Of a stretch of DNA of 64,000 bases, positions 1-10,315 are shown piece by piece (position 1 is the stretch's first letter; each line of letters opens with the position of its first letter). The position numbers and the translations under genes were made by a program. The stretch comes from Sequoia sempervirens (Eukaryota > Streptophyta > Pinopsida > Cupressales > Cupressaceae): the NCBI GenBank assembly GCA_007258455.2, contig VDFB02373365.1, positions 226,537,008-226,601,007 on the forward strand. Direction: 5' to 3'. The notes beneath the pieces were generated by a model. It had not been told where the DNA came from. It did not search any database and saw only the letters and a program-made list of their open reading frames with translations.

Positions 1-910
1 CAAAACATATCAAGAGACCACTTCCAAAGGACTCCAATAAAACAACTCAAAGGGAATGCTAGAGGCGAGTGTCATCGCATGGCCTTACATGGATTATCTA
101 GACAACCTATCACGAGGTGCCACCTCCATCTATGGTTATCCTGAATGCCTATCTCAAGGCGTCGCTCCATAGGGTGACTCATGTGGAATCGTTAACCTCT
201 CGTGAAGATGAGGTCACGATTATGCCAACCACGGCCTTCTCGACCCACCTTTAGTCTATGAAAGCCCTAATAGGTGGATGAGGCATCCATAATTATCTTA
301 TTCATGTTTAACTACCCACCCCCTAATTAATTTATTAGGTTATCACTTATTACTCAAACTCTATTGTGGGTTCTCTAGGTAGAGCCACTCTCCCTAGAAA
401 CCCAAATCATAACAACAAATTCCAAGGAGTTGTACCCACAAGTACTCTAAAACACAAAGTAGAACAACTGCGAGGAAAAACCATCTCGCCAAAAATCATA
501 TGAATCAACTCCCATAAAGACGGGTACAACCCAATGTAAACTCAATATCATAACTATAATCAAAATGGAGACAAGTATCAATTTAAAAAGTCACATAATA
601 AACCACCAATTTTCCCCTGTCTCTGGAAGTTTTAACAATAACCTTATCTCCTATAGAAAGGTCGACTAACTTAAGGGTCCACACATGCTTATAATCCAAC
701 CAAGCAAAACATCATATTTGAGTCAACAATAATTCGTCAACACAATTTTTTCAAGAAAATAAATAATTGATTCACCCATAAAAATTCTTCTTAATTTAAT
801 AAATAATGCTTATTTCCATTTAAATTAATCACCTCATAAAAACAACTTGTGAAATAATCCATCTTCCAACTTTTCACAACATCAACATATATAAAATATA
901 TTTTCATATT

Positions 911-951
<41 letters not shown>

Positions 952-1050
952 ATACTCACGATTACGTGTGTGTATATATATATAAACAAAATCATACAAT
1001 ATAATTAACATGATAAAATTAAATCATATATTCACTGCATATATATATAT
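1..1050. other. AT-rich non-coding DNA, no gene recognised
   Basis: No coding potential or recognisable transposon protein is visible on either strand. The first 500 bases are of mixed composition and look like degenerate repeat sequence; the rest is increasingly AT-rich. A compound microsatellite lies at 911-952. The block ends at the left terminal inverted repeat of the element that starts at 1051. It could be an old LTR fragment, but I see no matching copy elsewhere in the window. Confidence 0.6.
911..952. repeat. Compound (TA)n(TG)n microsatellite
   Basis: About nine TA units run directly into about eleven TG units. A second, shorter TG/TA stretch follows at 965-985. This is an ordinary plant dinucleotide repeat. 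Confidence 0.95.
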
Positions 1051-1827
1051 GGGTATGTGCAAGATCATGATGGGCCAAAAAATGGCAATATGATGGGTAT
1101 GTGGCTGACGATTATTTTTACCCAAAATTGATAAAAGCGAAAAAGGGTTTTAAAGGATATTCTTAGCTTTCCACCAATATAAATTATGCTTTACTTTTAA
1201 TTTAATAAATAATTATTATTCATTTTCTATTCAAATTACAACTAAAGTCTGATTGATAGGTTGATTGAAAAACATCTATAGCTTTCAAAGCGGTGTCACA
1301 TTTTTGAATCAAAGATGTGTCACATTCTATGCTTTGCATAATATAGGATTAAAAAGAATTTCATGAAGTTTTGACCAAGTTAAGGTGGTCGACATATGAG
1401 TTTTTATATTTAAAAAAAATTGTAATGAAAATTCATAATTAATTATTTTCTTGGAAAAAAATTACAAAAAAATATGCATCACATTGGGGCAAGAGTCCTC
1501 TACTTATATCTAAAATCTTATAAAAATATATTATCATTTTATTGTGGTTAGGGTGGTCAGACAGACACCTAATTCTTATTTTTTCCCTGAAATTTAAGTA
1601 CCACTACATTGAAATTTCAAATTCTCACTAAATAGATATTTTTTTTTGTAAACAAACCTAGTAGTTTAGAAACTACATTCAATTTTCTATAGATTCTATT
1701 CTTACATATTTTTGAAATAATATGGATAACCTATTCAAATTTTCACGTCAAGTTGCCTAACTCTAATTTTTCTAATTTTTTTGCCACTTAAGGGCCTGTT
1801 TTTTCCATGATGATCTTGCACATACCC
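1051..1827. mobile_element. Non-autonomous TIR DNA element (MITE-like), 777 bp
   Basis: Bases 1051-1068 read GGGTATGTGCAAGATCAT, and 1810-1827 are its exact reverse complement, giving perfect 18-bp terminal inverted repeats with GGG/CCC ends. The inversion seems to continue imperfectly for another ten to twenty bases. The interior is AT-rich and encodes nothing. A partial copy of the terminal motif recurs inside the left end near 1092-1104. Both outer flanks are (TA)n runs, so the target duplication cannot be read. The GGG termini would fit a PIF/Harbinger-like or other cut-and-paste family, but the superfamily is not determined. Confidence 0.7.
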
Positions 1828-1929
1828 ATATATATATTACAATTCAAATAAAATCAAATTTAAATTAAACATTTCATTGAATTTTATTAAAGTAAATTTA
1901 TTTCAAACAAAGTAATTTTTTTTATGCCC

Positions 1930-2064
1930 AGGCTTTAAGCCTGCTGTGGGCACTGCCCACAACCGTCCCCCATTTGGGGGTCACTGTTGTGAAGAGCAGT
2001 GTTGGGCGCTGCCTCCATAGCAGTGCCTCCCCTATGGGGAGCGACAGTGCTGGGGGTAGCCCCC
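1930..2064. repeat. GC-rich cluster of small perfect hairpins
   Basis: A 135-bp GC-rich patch sits in AT-rich DNA and holds a chain of short palindromes: AGGCTTTAAGCCT (1930-1942), GTGGGCA/TGCCCAC around one base (1946-1960), CCCCC/GGGGG around ATTT (1967-1980), TCCCC/GGGGA around TAT (2028-2040) and GGGGG/CCCCC around TAG (2052-2064). There is no ORF. The base composition is unlike both flanks, which suggests a separately inserted repeat. Confidence 0.75.
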
Positions 2065-2597
2065 AATTCACATTAAACATTATTTTAAAAAAAAAAAACA
2101 TTATCGCCGTACAACAATACCTATAGCGCCCAAAATAAATTCACTATATTTTTTTGAAAACATATATATATATATATAATTTGTATTATATATATACATA
2201 TATATTTCATTTATAAAACAAATAATACAAACACATTATCTAGGTATATTAGTAAGATTTTCCCAGTAGAAAATAAATTATTTACATAGAAGTTTTCTAC
2301 AGAAATTGTAAAGAAAATTTCCACAGGACTATACCTTCTAGCATCTTAAAAGGAATTAAAGTGGACTATAAAATCCATAGAAAGATCCCAGAAAACCTAA
2401 CAAGGACCCATTCACCCTTATTGGTGAATGAGTCCCTGTTAGCTACAAATCTACATTTTTAGGACATTAAAATCTCAATTTTTAACTTCTTTTTGGTGAT
2501 GTTATATTTTTGTTTTAGTTTCCTAATTTTCTTTTTCATCAATTTCTTTGTATTTAGCTTAAATTGCTTCATTTCACTGGATTGTTAAAACTTCAAA
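2065..2597 (+). other. Non-coding; possible remnant of element K 5' LTR
   Basis: TA-rich up to about 2230, then non-coding sequence leading to a weak primer-binding-like site. The segment from about 2290 to 2480 has the same arrangement as 6550-6720 in the K 3' LTR: an ACCC-rich lead-in, then the palindrome built on GGACCCATTC. The direct match is weak, so calling this the 5' LTR end is inference. A 5' LTR start was not found. Confidence 0.3.
2404..2435. repeat. Palindrome copy 1 (GGACCCATTCACC hairpin)
   Basis: GGACCCATTCACC (2404-2416) is followed six bases later by GGTGAATGAGTCC (2423-2435), forming a hairpin with one mismatched pair. The same hairpin recurs at 5724-5753, 5847-5878 and 6639-6670, all within the K element region. 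Confidence 0.85.
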
Positions 2598-2598
2598 A

Positions 2599-2610
2599 TT
2601 GTATCAAAGC
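2599..2610 (+). other. Candidate primer-binding site of element K
   Basis: TTGTATCAAAGC differs at two positions from TGGTATCAGAGC, the tRNA-Met-type primer-binding site common in plant LTR retrotransposons. It lies about 100 bases upstream of a gag-like frame, where a PBS is expected. The preceding LTR end is not well defined. Confidence 0.35.
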
Positions 2611-2702
2611 ATTTCATTTTCAGCTTATTACATTGCATAGTCAGTAAATTACCATGTTTAGGTCTGAAATTCTAAAAATGGAGAACTATTTAAAGGCAAT
2701 AT

Positions 2703-3671
2703 GTCGAAGTCCAAGTGTTCTCTTCGGCTGATGTTTCAAATTGTGTTTTTGGCAATGACCCTAATGAAATGGAACTCACTCATGCTCACACAACTCCTAA
2801 TGCATATCCTCCTCATGATGTTGGCATCATTGGAGAAGATGATGCCAACATGAATGAATTCATAAATGATTTCCTTAACAACCTTGAGTCCAATGCATCC
2901 TTTTATCCTTCAATGAAACAACCAAGACAACTTCAAATGTTTGATCTTTTACATCCTAAAACTGACTCACAAGTTGAACCTAAGTTCCCTACCATAGGTG
3001 AACCTAGCACCTCTAAATAAGCAAACATTCAAATGTCCTATGTCAACAAAGTGACCAACACATCATTCAACCTTGAAGAGATATATGGCAAAGGATTCAC
3101 GATCTTACACAAAAAAGGATGTGATACAACAAGTGAACATACAATTCAACAACTCCTAGAGAAAATACCTACTGAAGAAACCAAAGGGTTAGGATATCAA
3201 GATCCCCCTCTCAACATAAGTGCTCCTAAAGAATACCTATAGCTTCGTAGTGATGGTACAATAGTCTTAAATCCTCCTCTTGATATAGGTGTCCTCCTTC
3301 CTAGAGAGCAACCCATACCTCCTAAGGATAGGAATAACAAAGACAAGATTATCTTAGGAGCTCTTTCCCTAATCCCATCTAGAAAATTTGGTGAATCTAG
3401 CAAGTGCAAGAGGCCCTACAAGCTACAAAAACTAAAGTTCCCTTGTCTGCTGCCTAAAAGTGAAAGGAAACTACAAATACTTCTAAACAAAGAACTAATA
3501 ACATTACCACCAATGGAATACAAGCTAATACTATATCCTAATGATGCAAATGTTCCACATTGTCGATACCAAAAAACTCTTGGACATAGTATTGATGAGT
3601 GTCATGCATTAAAATTAGTATTGAGTAACTTTCACTTCAATGGAAATGATTGCCATCGAGTGATTGCATAA
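2703..3671 (+). pseudogene. Element K gag-like protein, two in-frame stops
   Basis: One reading frame runs from about 2703 to the stop at 3669-3671, broken only by stops at 3018 and 3240. The C-terminal part holds CRYQKTLGHSIDEC (3561-3602). This resembles the CxxHxxxGHxxxxC knuckle of Tat/Athila-type Gag proteins, with Gln in place of the first His; related knuckles occur in the gag regions of elements A and B in this window. The N-terminal part is acidic and rich in Asn and Pro. No protease, RT or integrase follows, so K appears to be a gag-only (TR-GAG-type) non-autonomous element. The start codon is uncertain. The protein would coat element RNA. Confidence 0.6.
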
Positions 3672-5235
3672 CATACCCTTCTGCTCCTTTTTTCATGTAA
3701 TAGTTGTAGAATCTCAAAAATTTCTCACTATTACATGTTTTACACTTATTGTAAATTATTTTCTCTAATGCAAGGAGCTCATTTTTCCTCACCTACCTCG
3801 ACTTATTCTTGTCTTTCACAATGTGTGGGAAAAAATTTGATAGCCTTATCCTAGTTCGACACTTGCTTTTGTCCCTTTCGATGGTTGCATGCCTTCCATT
3901 TATACCGATTGAGATTGGGAGGCAGATGACTTACTTTACGCTAACTCGCCTATGCCTTGCTAGTCTATTTCTTTTTCATTTTTCTTTATGTGATCCCTCG
4001 TGATGTTTCGTTTGATGTTCCTCTCTTTTGTATTCTTCTATATGTACCTTCATTCTTCTATATGTCGTAATCATTTTCCATTTGTCTTGTGTTTTCCTTT
4101 TTGGGATGATGCAAGGCGTCGAGACATTTATGTCTCTTCCATGTTGACCCAAAAAAAATTTCTTTATGCTTTTCATTTATATTGTGTTTTATGTTTGGGG
4201 ATGACACAAGGAATCGAGAAATTCATGTTTCTTCCATGTTGACCCGAAAGGTTTTTCTATGTTTTCATTTTCTTTGTGCCATTCTTCCAGTTTTGTGATT
4301 ATTTTGGGAATGATGATAGTTCCATGCTCTATGACAATATTGCAACACAAACATACTGACCCAAAATCCATAGATCCCTTATGTGTTTTTGGGGGAAACC
4401 CTTCCTTCATATTTCATGGTGCAACTTATTTTAGAAACATGTGACTTGGCATAGGGTTTTCCGAGAAAAGCTCTCATGTCTTAGGGTAAAAAATTTGGCT
4501 ACTTTAAAGCAATTGCTCACAATAATGGTGTAGCAATTGTTTTAAAGTGGGGGAATACACCGATGACTTCTTTTGGAAAATTTCATTGCATGATTTTCCT
4601 TTTTTCTTATGATGTGTCCTCTTCTTGGTGGTTTCGTTGGGTTTGATGTTGTCCAAGAGTGTACAATCTACTGACATGGCTTGATGTGAACAAGGCATCA
4701 CATGGGAAACGATCTAACACTTTTGACTTGTCATCTCTTGGAGACATTAGGCACAATGCTCCCTAAGAGGAAGACTGTTATATGAACAAAGAAAAATACC
4801 CTTTAGGAAAAATTTTACATGAAATTCAAAAGCATTTACAAAAGCATTTTTTGTGGTGCCTTATCAAAGTTTTCAAGAGGATAAATTTGGTATGGTATGA
4901 GAGGCTGATATGATTCTCTCATTTGCCACCCCATTGGGAGAACTCACTTAGTGGATAGACTAAGGTTCCACTACCCTAGACTGAGCATACATGTTTTGGA
5001 ACAAATCACCTAGTGGATAGACTGAGGTTCCCCTACCCCAAAGTTAGCAACGTATGTTATGGACAAACAACCATCGCCTCACATCGCATTGAATTGGTTG
5101 TGATTGATCCTTTGTTTTTGTTTATTTTTCTTGGCCTTTGATAGGATATGATCATGTTTCTTTGTTATTGTTGCATACTTAAGTGCCTTGAATGTCTAAT
5201 TTAGTGTTAGTTTGACATTAGGTCATCCTCTCACT
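3672..5235 (+). other. Element K internal non-coding region
   Basis: About 1.56 kb between the gag frame and the polypurine tract. It is T-rich, with scattered short frames that carry no domain and are not conserved in sequence type. An imperfect hairpin lies at 4501-4548 (17-base arms, one mismatch) immediately before a purine run (AAAGTGGGGGAA) that resembles a second polypurine tract. No pol sequence is visible. A short near-repeat occurs around 4938-5040 (two copies of a phrase containing TAGTGGATAGACT). Confidence 0.6.
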
Positions 5236-5250
5236 AAAGTGGGGGAAAAA
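5236..5250 (+). other. Polypurine tract of element K
   Basis: AAAGTGGGGGAAAAA ends immediately before TGTAGTGTCA, the canonical arrangement of a polypurine tract next to a 3' LTR starting TG. Confidence 0.75.
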
Positions 5251-5723
5251 TGTAGTGTCAAAAAAAGTAATCCTTTTTCACACTTGGTTTAATAATTAAC
5301 ATTAAAGTTGAATTAATGGTGTCTTAGAGTGGTGTTGTAATGTGTTATAGACATTCAAACTATTCTAGGACCTTTATTCAACTAAAGCATGCCTTAATTG
5401 ATCCTTTGCAAAGGTGTTGTAAAGTGTTGTAACACACTTTCACACTTTCTATGATGTATTTTCTTAATTAAGTGTAATGGCCCCCTTTCACTAAAAATGA
5501 GCATAATGTGTACCTTGTTTAAGTGTTGTAAAGTTTTTTAAAGCACTTTCACACTTATCTAGGTGGTATTAATTCATTGTGGTTAATTAGAGTTATTAAC
5601 CCAGGCTTTTAATTCAAATTTAGGCCTTAATTTTGACACCTCTCGAAGATCTATCCCGACAATCATAAATTAAATAACAAATTATTTCATTGGGAAAAAT
5701 GTGCTCCTGGTAGGTTGAGCCAA

Positions 5724-5753
5724 GACCCATTCACCTTTGATGGTGAATGGGTC
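5724..5753. repeat. Palindrome copy 2
   Basis: GACCCATTCACC (5724-5735) pairs perfectly with GGTGAATGGGTC (5742-5753). It is followed by TCCCTTAA and a C-rich run, as in copy 3. Confidence 0.9.
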
Positions 5754-5846
5754 CTCCCTTAACAAGACCCCCCTTTCTCAGTTGATCTGGAATGAATTTT
5801 TGGCCTTCTTTCAGTCCCCCAAAGCTTGGTCTTGGAAACTTAGCCA

Positions 5847-5878
5847 GGACCCAATTGCCCAAGGTGGTGAATGGGTCC
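5847..5878. repeat. Palindrome copy 3
   Basis: GGACCCAATTGCC (5847-5859) faces GGTGAATGGGTCC (5866-5878). The left arm has drifted from the perfect hairpin. The surrounding 60 bases repeat those of copy 2, so the pair arose by tandem duplication. Confidence 0.85.
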
Positions 5879-5995
5879 TCCCTTAATGAGACCCCCCTTT
5901 TTGAATTTCATTTTGGCAAGAATTTAATTATCTTTCTTCCTAGATCTAGTGCCAACGTTAATTCTTTCAATTTCAGGGTTAATCTCCTAATTTAG

Positions 5996-6003
5996 TATAA
6001 ATA
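5996..6003 (+). promoter_or_regulatory. TATA box of element K LTR
   Basis: TATAAATA in an AT-rich context inside the LTR, about 745 bases from its start; expected to direct transcription of the element RNA. Confidence 0.6.
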
Positions 6004-6638
6004 GGGGGTTAATTCACATTGTTTTCACCTAGCAAGTTTATGAAGAATTCAAGTGATCAAGCATTAGAGAATTTTAAAGGCATTTCAAGGTAGATTTCAA
6101 GTGTTTATTGCAATAATTCAAGATGATTTTGTCATGTCAAGGGTTTAATGCATTCACGTGTGTTGAGCTAAAAGTTAATGTTGCATTGAGGATCCATTTA
6201 CAAGGATCAACCTCTATCCAAGATCTACATTCTTCATGGCCACAACATTTTAGTATGCAGATTTGATTCACCAAACATCATCCAAGGTGATATCATTTAC
6301 ATTAATTCATGTTCATGCTTCATTCCCTTTGTTTCATCATTTAGTTTAATTACCTACAAGGGGTTTGACTAAGGAAAACCCCTATTCACTAACAAATCAA
6401 CAATTTTTTCTACCCTTGAGTGTGTGATTGCAGATTTAGAGGTTGAAGATTAAGTTGAGCAAGATTTGGAGCAAAATTGTCAAAGTTGCAAAGTTGCTAA
6501 AGTTTTCATTCAAAGTGCAAGATTATGGAAAGGGCTCTATGGAATTGAATACAGACTTCCAGAAGCTGATAACAGGGAATTCAAGAGTGCAGACATCAAG
6601 GAATAGGATCCTGAAATCAGTTTTCTAAAACCCTAAAA

Positions 6639-6670
6639 GGACCCATTCGCCACTAAAGTCGAATGAGTCC
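6639..6670. repeat. Palindrome copy 4
   Basis: GGACCCATTCGCC (6639-6651) faces CGAATGAGTCC (6660-6670). The flanking wording (CCCTAAAAGG before, TCCTCCATAA after) resembles copy 1. Confidence 0.8.
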
Positions 6671-6890
6671 TCCATAACTTAAAAACAACAACTTTCTGGC
6701 CTGGTACACAAGTTTTTATGCTCTAAAAACACCCCTCATAGTTGCTATAACAATTAGGTTTAATTTTTTATTATTGTTGGCATCTCATTTTACATAATTT
6801 TAAATGTTTAGTTCCTTAAAAAAATAAGTGGTCCATCACTTTGTTGATTCATTTTATGGACCCTATTTTTCCTATAAACATCTAGGTATG

Positions 6891-8110
6891 AAGGTTTTCA
6901 TTTTGAACCTAATGGATTACTTAGATATAAGGGTAGAATGTATGTACTTGACGTAGATGAGTTAAGAAATCTGGTATGGAAGGAAGTACATGAAGCATCA
7001 TACTCCAGACACCCTAGAATGAAAAAAATGATGGCAAATGTGAAGCCATTATGTTTTTTAAAGGGATTGAAAGGAGATACTATTAGATTCATGGCTAGGT
7101 TTCTTGAGTTTCAAATGGTGAATGTGGAGCATCATCACCTTGTAGGTGTGTTATACCCCCATGATATACTAGAGAGGAAATTTGTTCAAGAAGTTTTTAG
7201 GTTACATGGAATTTCTAAAAAGATAATCTTAGATAGGGATGCATGATTCATTTCTAGGTTTTGGAAAACCTTGTTTTATGCACTAGGAACTCAATTGAAT
7301 ATTAGCTCAACATATCATCTAGAAATAGATGAGAAAGCTGAAAGGGTGAATCAAGTAATAGAAGACCTACTTAAGATGTATTGCATGGATCAATAATACA
7401 AGTGGGAAGACTCCTTACCCTTAGTAGAATTTTCTTACAACAATTCTTACCATTTCATGATAAAAATGGATCCTTTCAAAGCATTATATGGTCGAAAGTG
7501 TCAAACTCCTATAAGTTGGGATAGAATTGAGGACAAAGTAATTATTGGGCTATAAATCTTGGTGGAAATGGAAGAGCAAGTTAAAAAATTTAAGCATTTG
7601 AAGGTTGGATGAAGCTAACGACTGACATAACAACTATGTTGATGCCAATAGAGTGCCTCAAAATTTTGTCGTAGGTGACAAAGTATTGTTGAGAATGAAT
7701 TTACCTCACAAGAGCTCCATTAAATTTGGAAATTCTTCCAAGTTAGCCCCATATTATGTAGGACCTTTTGATATTCTAGAGGAAGTGAATCTGGTAGCTT
7801 ATTGAATTGTGTTGCTACTAGCTCTTGCCAAAATGCATAATGTCTTCCATGTGTCCTACCTCAATAAGTATATACTAGGTGATAATCACGTGATTGATTG
7901 GAATACTTTAAAGGTACAAGAAACCCCATATTGGTAACTCTCAAGCCCATCAAGGTGCTCGAAACACATAAGCTTCACTTGCATAACAAGGAGGTTCTAC
8001 AATGCAAAGTAAAATGGGACTAGTATGCAAAAGACCCAGCCACTTGGAAGGACTATGCTAAGATATGACAAAAGTTTCCTCATGTTTTAGATGCTTTTGA
8101 GAATGCTTAA
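6891..8110 (+). pseudogene. Element H integrase with chromodomain remnant, chromovirus type
   Basis: Translation from 6938 gives the zinc-binding start of a Ty3/gypsy integrase (EVHEASYSRHP...), then jumps from PHDILERK to FVQEVFRLHGISKKIILDRDA. An internal deletion of roughly 50 codons has removed the first catalytic Asp. The second catalytic region (LDRDA) and a degraded third (EKAERVNQVIEDLL) remain. After 7550 the frame is full of stops. A chromodomain-like tail (CKVKWD, DPATWKDY) lies at about 7990-8110, the expected C-terminal position in chromoviruses. Integrase would insert element cDNA, with the chromodomain steering it to chromatin. This copy is dead, and upstream gag-RT is absent. 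Confidence 0.75.
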
Positions 8111-8167
8111 AAAATATGTTTTTTGTATTCTTTGTTTTATGTTGCTACATAAAATCATCGGGGACAA

Positions 8168-8179
8168 TAGGGGGGAGTA
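8168..8179 (+). other. Polypurine tract of element H
   Basis: The purine-rich run AATAGGGGGGAGTA lies directly upstream of TGTTCCACCCC, the likely LTR start, after the integrase stop region. This order fits the pol to 3' LTR junction. Confidence 0.65.
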
Positions 8180-8985
8180 TGTTCCACCCCAATTGTGTAA
8201 CTATTATTTACTATTACTATGTAGGGTAAATATGAATGTAATGTGAATTTTGGAGATGAATAAATTTTGCTTGCAATTTGTTATTAATGCATTATGTGTG
8301 AATGTTATCTCATTTAATGTTATTAAAATGTGTGAAATGGATGGTCATTGAATTGTTATTCTAACTTTGGAGATGTATTAAATGAAATGCATATTTTGTT
8401 GAATAACTAACTACCTCAAGCATATGTTAGTGGATGCAGCTATATGTTTAATTCCTCCAAGCGGAGGGGAAGTATTGCTCAAGAGAAAATCTTGGTTAGG
8501 TAATTAGTAACGTAGACTATTTGAGCTTACACACACCATGGTAGAATAATTGAGTCAAATTATTGTGCGGGAAGTTGGTAAGTCATCCTTAGTTGATATA
8601 TCTGCCTTAGTAAGAGTCTTGTTTACTATTGAGTGTATTATTGGGTGATGGTTATTTGTTTAAGCTTATGAGCTCTTTCTTATATTACCGAGGCTACACT
8701 GATGAGTAGGATGTACAAGGAGTATGTATATGTACACACATGCATGCCAATGATAGACCATATGCATGAAGGAATGTACACATGAGTGTACATAGGTAGA
8801 CGTACCTATACAAACTTATGAACAAGTTGCTTATACGTATGAAACTATCAATTGGATTTAACGACATGCATCTGCATATGTATGGATATATCATGTAGGT
8901 TCTTATTAATGCAATAGTAGTTGTGTATGAATTTTGTGTGTAATCAAAGGTTTATATATATAATATATATACATATATCCATATG

Positions 8986-9031
<46 letters not shown>

Positions 9032-9070
9032 GGATATGCCCATATGAATGTATCAATACATGTATACATA
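8180..9070 (+). mobile_element. Element H 3' LTR, segment 1
   Basis: It starts TGTTCCACCCC after the polypurine tract. The sequence is non-coding, AT-rich and ends in TA/CATA repeats. The LTR is interrupted at 9070 by solo LTR D and resumes at 16551; the TA- and ACATA-rich texture on both sides and the near-matching five-base duplication support the join. It continues at 17857 after solo LTR F. Total H LTR length without the insertions is about 2.05 kb to the point where element B entered. Confidence 0.6.
8958..9030. repeat. TA/TATG-rich microsatellite
   Basis: AT-rich run with a pure (TA)n tract of about 15 units near 8999-9029. Short reading frames rich in Ile and Tyr on both strands here come from the repeat. 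Confidence 0.95.
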
Positions 9071-9543
9071 TGTGAGATTAGGATTGTCAGCATGGGTCTA
9101 TTACTCTTGATCCATGATGAATCGAAGCATAAATTAGCCACTACACCTCAATCACAAACAAGATCATTCAAATTGAAAGTTAAACTAAGCACTTATTGAA
9201 ATTAAAAGTTACAAACTTTGAAAATAGTTAAATTCCTACTCTAACCCATTTGAAACTTATCTTGTTTTGGAATTGGTGTTCTGTTGATGTGGAACAATGA
9301 CTTTTTCCCAATCCCATGATTAGTGAGCTTGTTTAAGTCGATTCTATGGAAGAGAATCAATGAAACCATTGTAATAAATTGATGAAAACCTAATTTATGC
9401 TAAATTAACATGATTTTTTGCTAAAATTGATCTAATTATGCAATTGCTAAGCTAATATAAGCTAATTCTAAGCTAAATGATGGAAACCCTAATTTATAAA
9501 CAAACTAAGATGGATGCATGGAAGCCATTAATGGATTTCTTAA

Positions 9544-10252
9544 AGATGAGGGAACAACCCGAGACACAGAAAATAACCCACAAACAAGAGAATAATTTTA
9601 TTATTCAGAAAATGGAGCTTCTTACATGCAGAGGATCTCAAATCCCCAAGTTCTACAACACATGCAAGTTACAGAAAGCTACAGAATCTCCCTTTCGCAA
9701 TATGCGAGCTTGTCCCCAAAAAGTTACCCAAAAATTAGAAACTCGCCCATAAATAGAGCTCCTCTTTAGTTTGGAGCCAAAACAACATTCAAATTTGAGT
9801 TTAGGTAGTTTGGCGCCGAAAATTTACAACATGAAGTTCAAACTTCAAAAGAGCATTTGCAATTGTATCTTCTAGAAAGTGTGCCAACTTCTTGGGGCTA
9901 TAACTTTTTATCCGAGACTCTGATTCGCGAACCGTTTGAACCATTGGAAAGGTCTCAAGGTCAACAATGCGCTTGAAATCTACTATGCTGATTTTAGCAA
10001 GTTTTGGGGCCGATCCGGGAACTCTAAGTGCCTCAAATCTAACTCAGAAGATTTTTAAGTGCAAATCTGGGCAACTAAAACTACAATATCTTTCAACCCA
10101 GGAATAGAAAATAAAAACCGTAAATTGGGAATTTCATTATGATGAAAAGGGTATCCAAAAATGTACAAACATCTAAAAACTGAGAAAATTGAAATTTAAC
10201 TATTTTTGGGTGATGTAAGATTGCCCTTACACCACTGGATGCTCCTGCATTA
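9544..10252 (-). repeat. Element E 3' LTR
   Basis: Matches 14938-15644 nearly base for base, including a phrase with GAGAATAATTTTATTATTC and the end GGATGCTCCTGCAT. The terminal CA on the plus strand has become TA (10251-10252). Confidence 0.9.
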
Positions 10253-10315
10253 GACACCCAGGGTAATTTGAGAAGTGACCCCCTCACGCCTTAGATGGTG
10301 GAGGAAAAACCAAAA

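Larger units (their letters stand above)
5251..6880 (+). mobile_element. Element K 3' LTR (right end approximate)
   Basis: It starts TGTAGTGTCA directly after the polypurine tract. It contains a TATA box at 5996-6003 followed by non-coding sequence that fits R/U5. Three copies of the GGACCCATTC palindrome lie inside it, two of them in a tandem pair of about 120 bp (5700-5760 and 5820-5890). The right boundary is set only by the appearance of chromovirus integrase coding sequence at about 6890; no clear CA end or target duplication was found. Confidence 0.5.

Noticed and set aside
1930..2064. tRNA or structured RNA gene
   Set aside because: No cloverleaf with conserved D/T-loop bases; the hairpins are a simple series.
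3809..4701. Several overlapping short frames on both strands
   Set aside because: T-rich non-coding interior of element K; no domain, and frames overlap on both strands.
8694..9199. Small frames on both strands rich in Ile, Tyr and Cys
   Set aside because: Encoded by TA/TATG microsatellite sequence; not genes.
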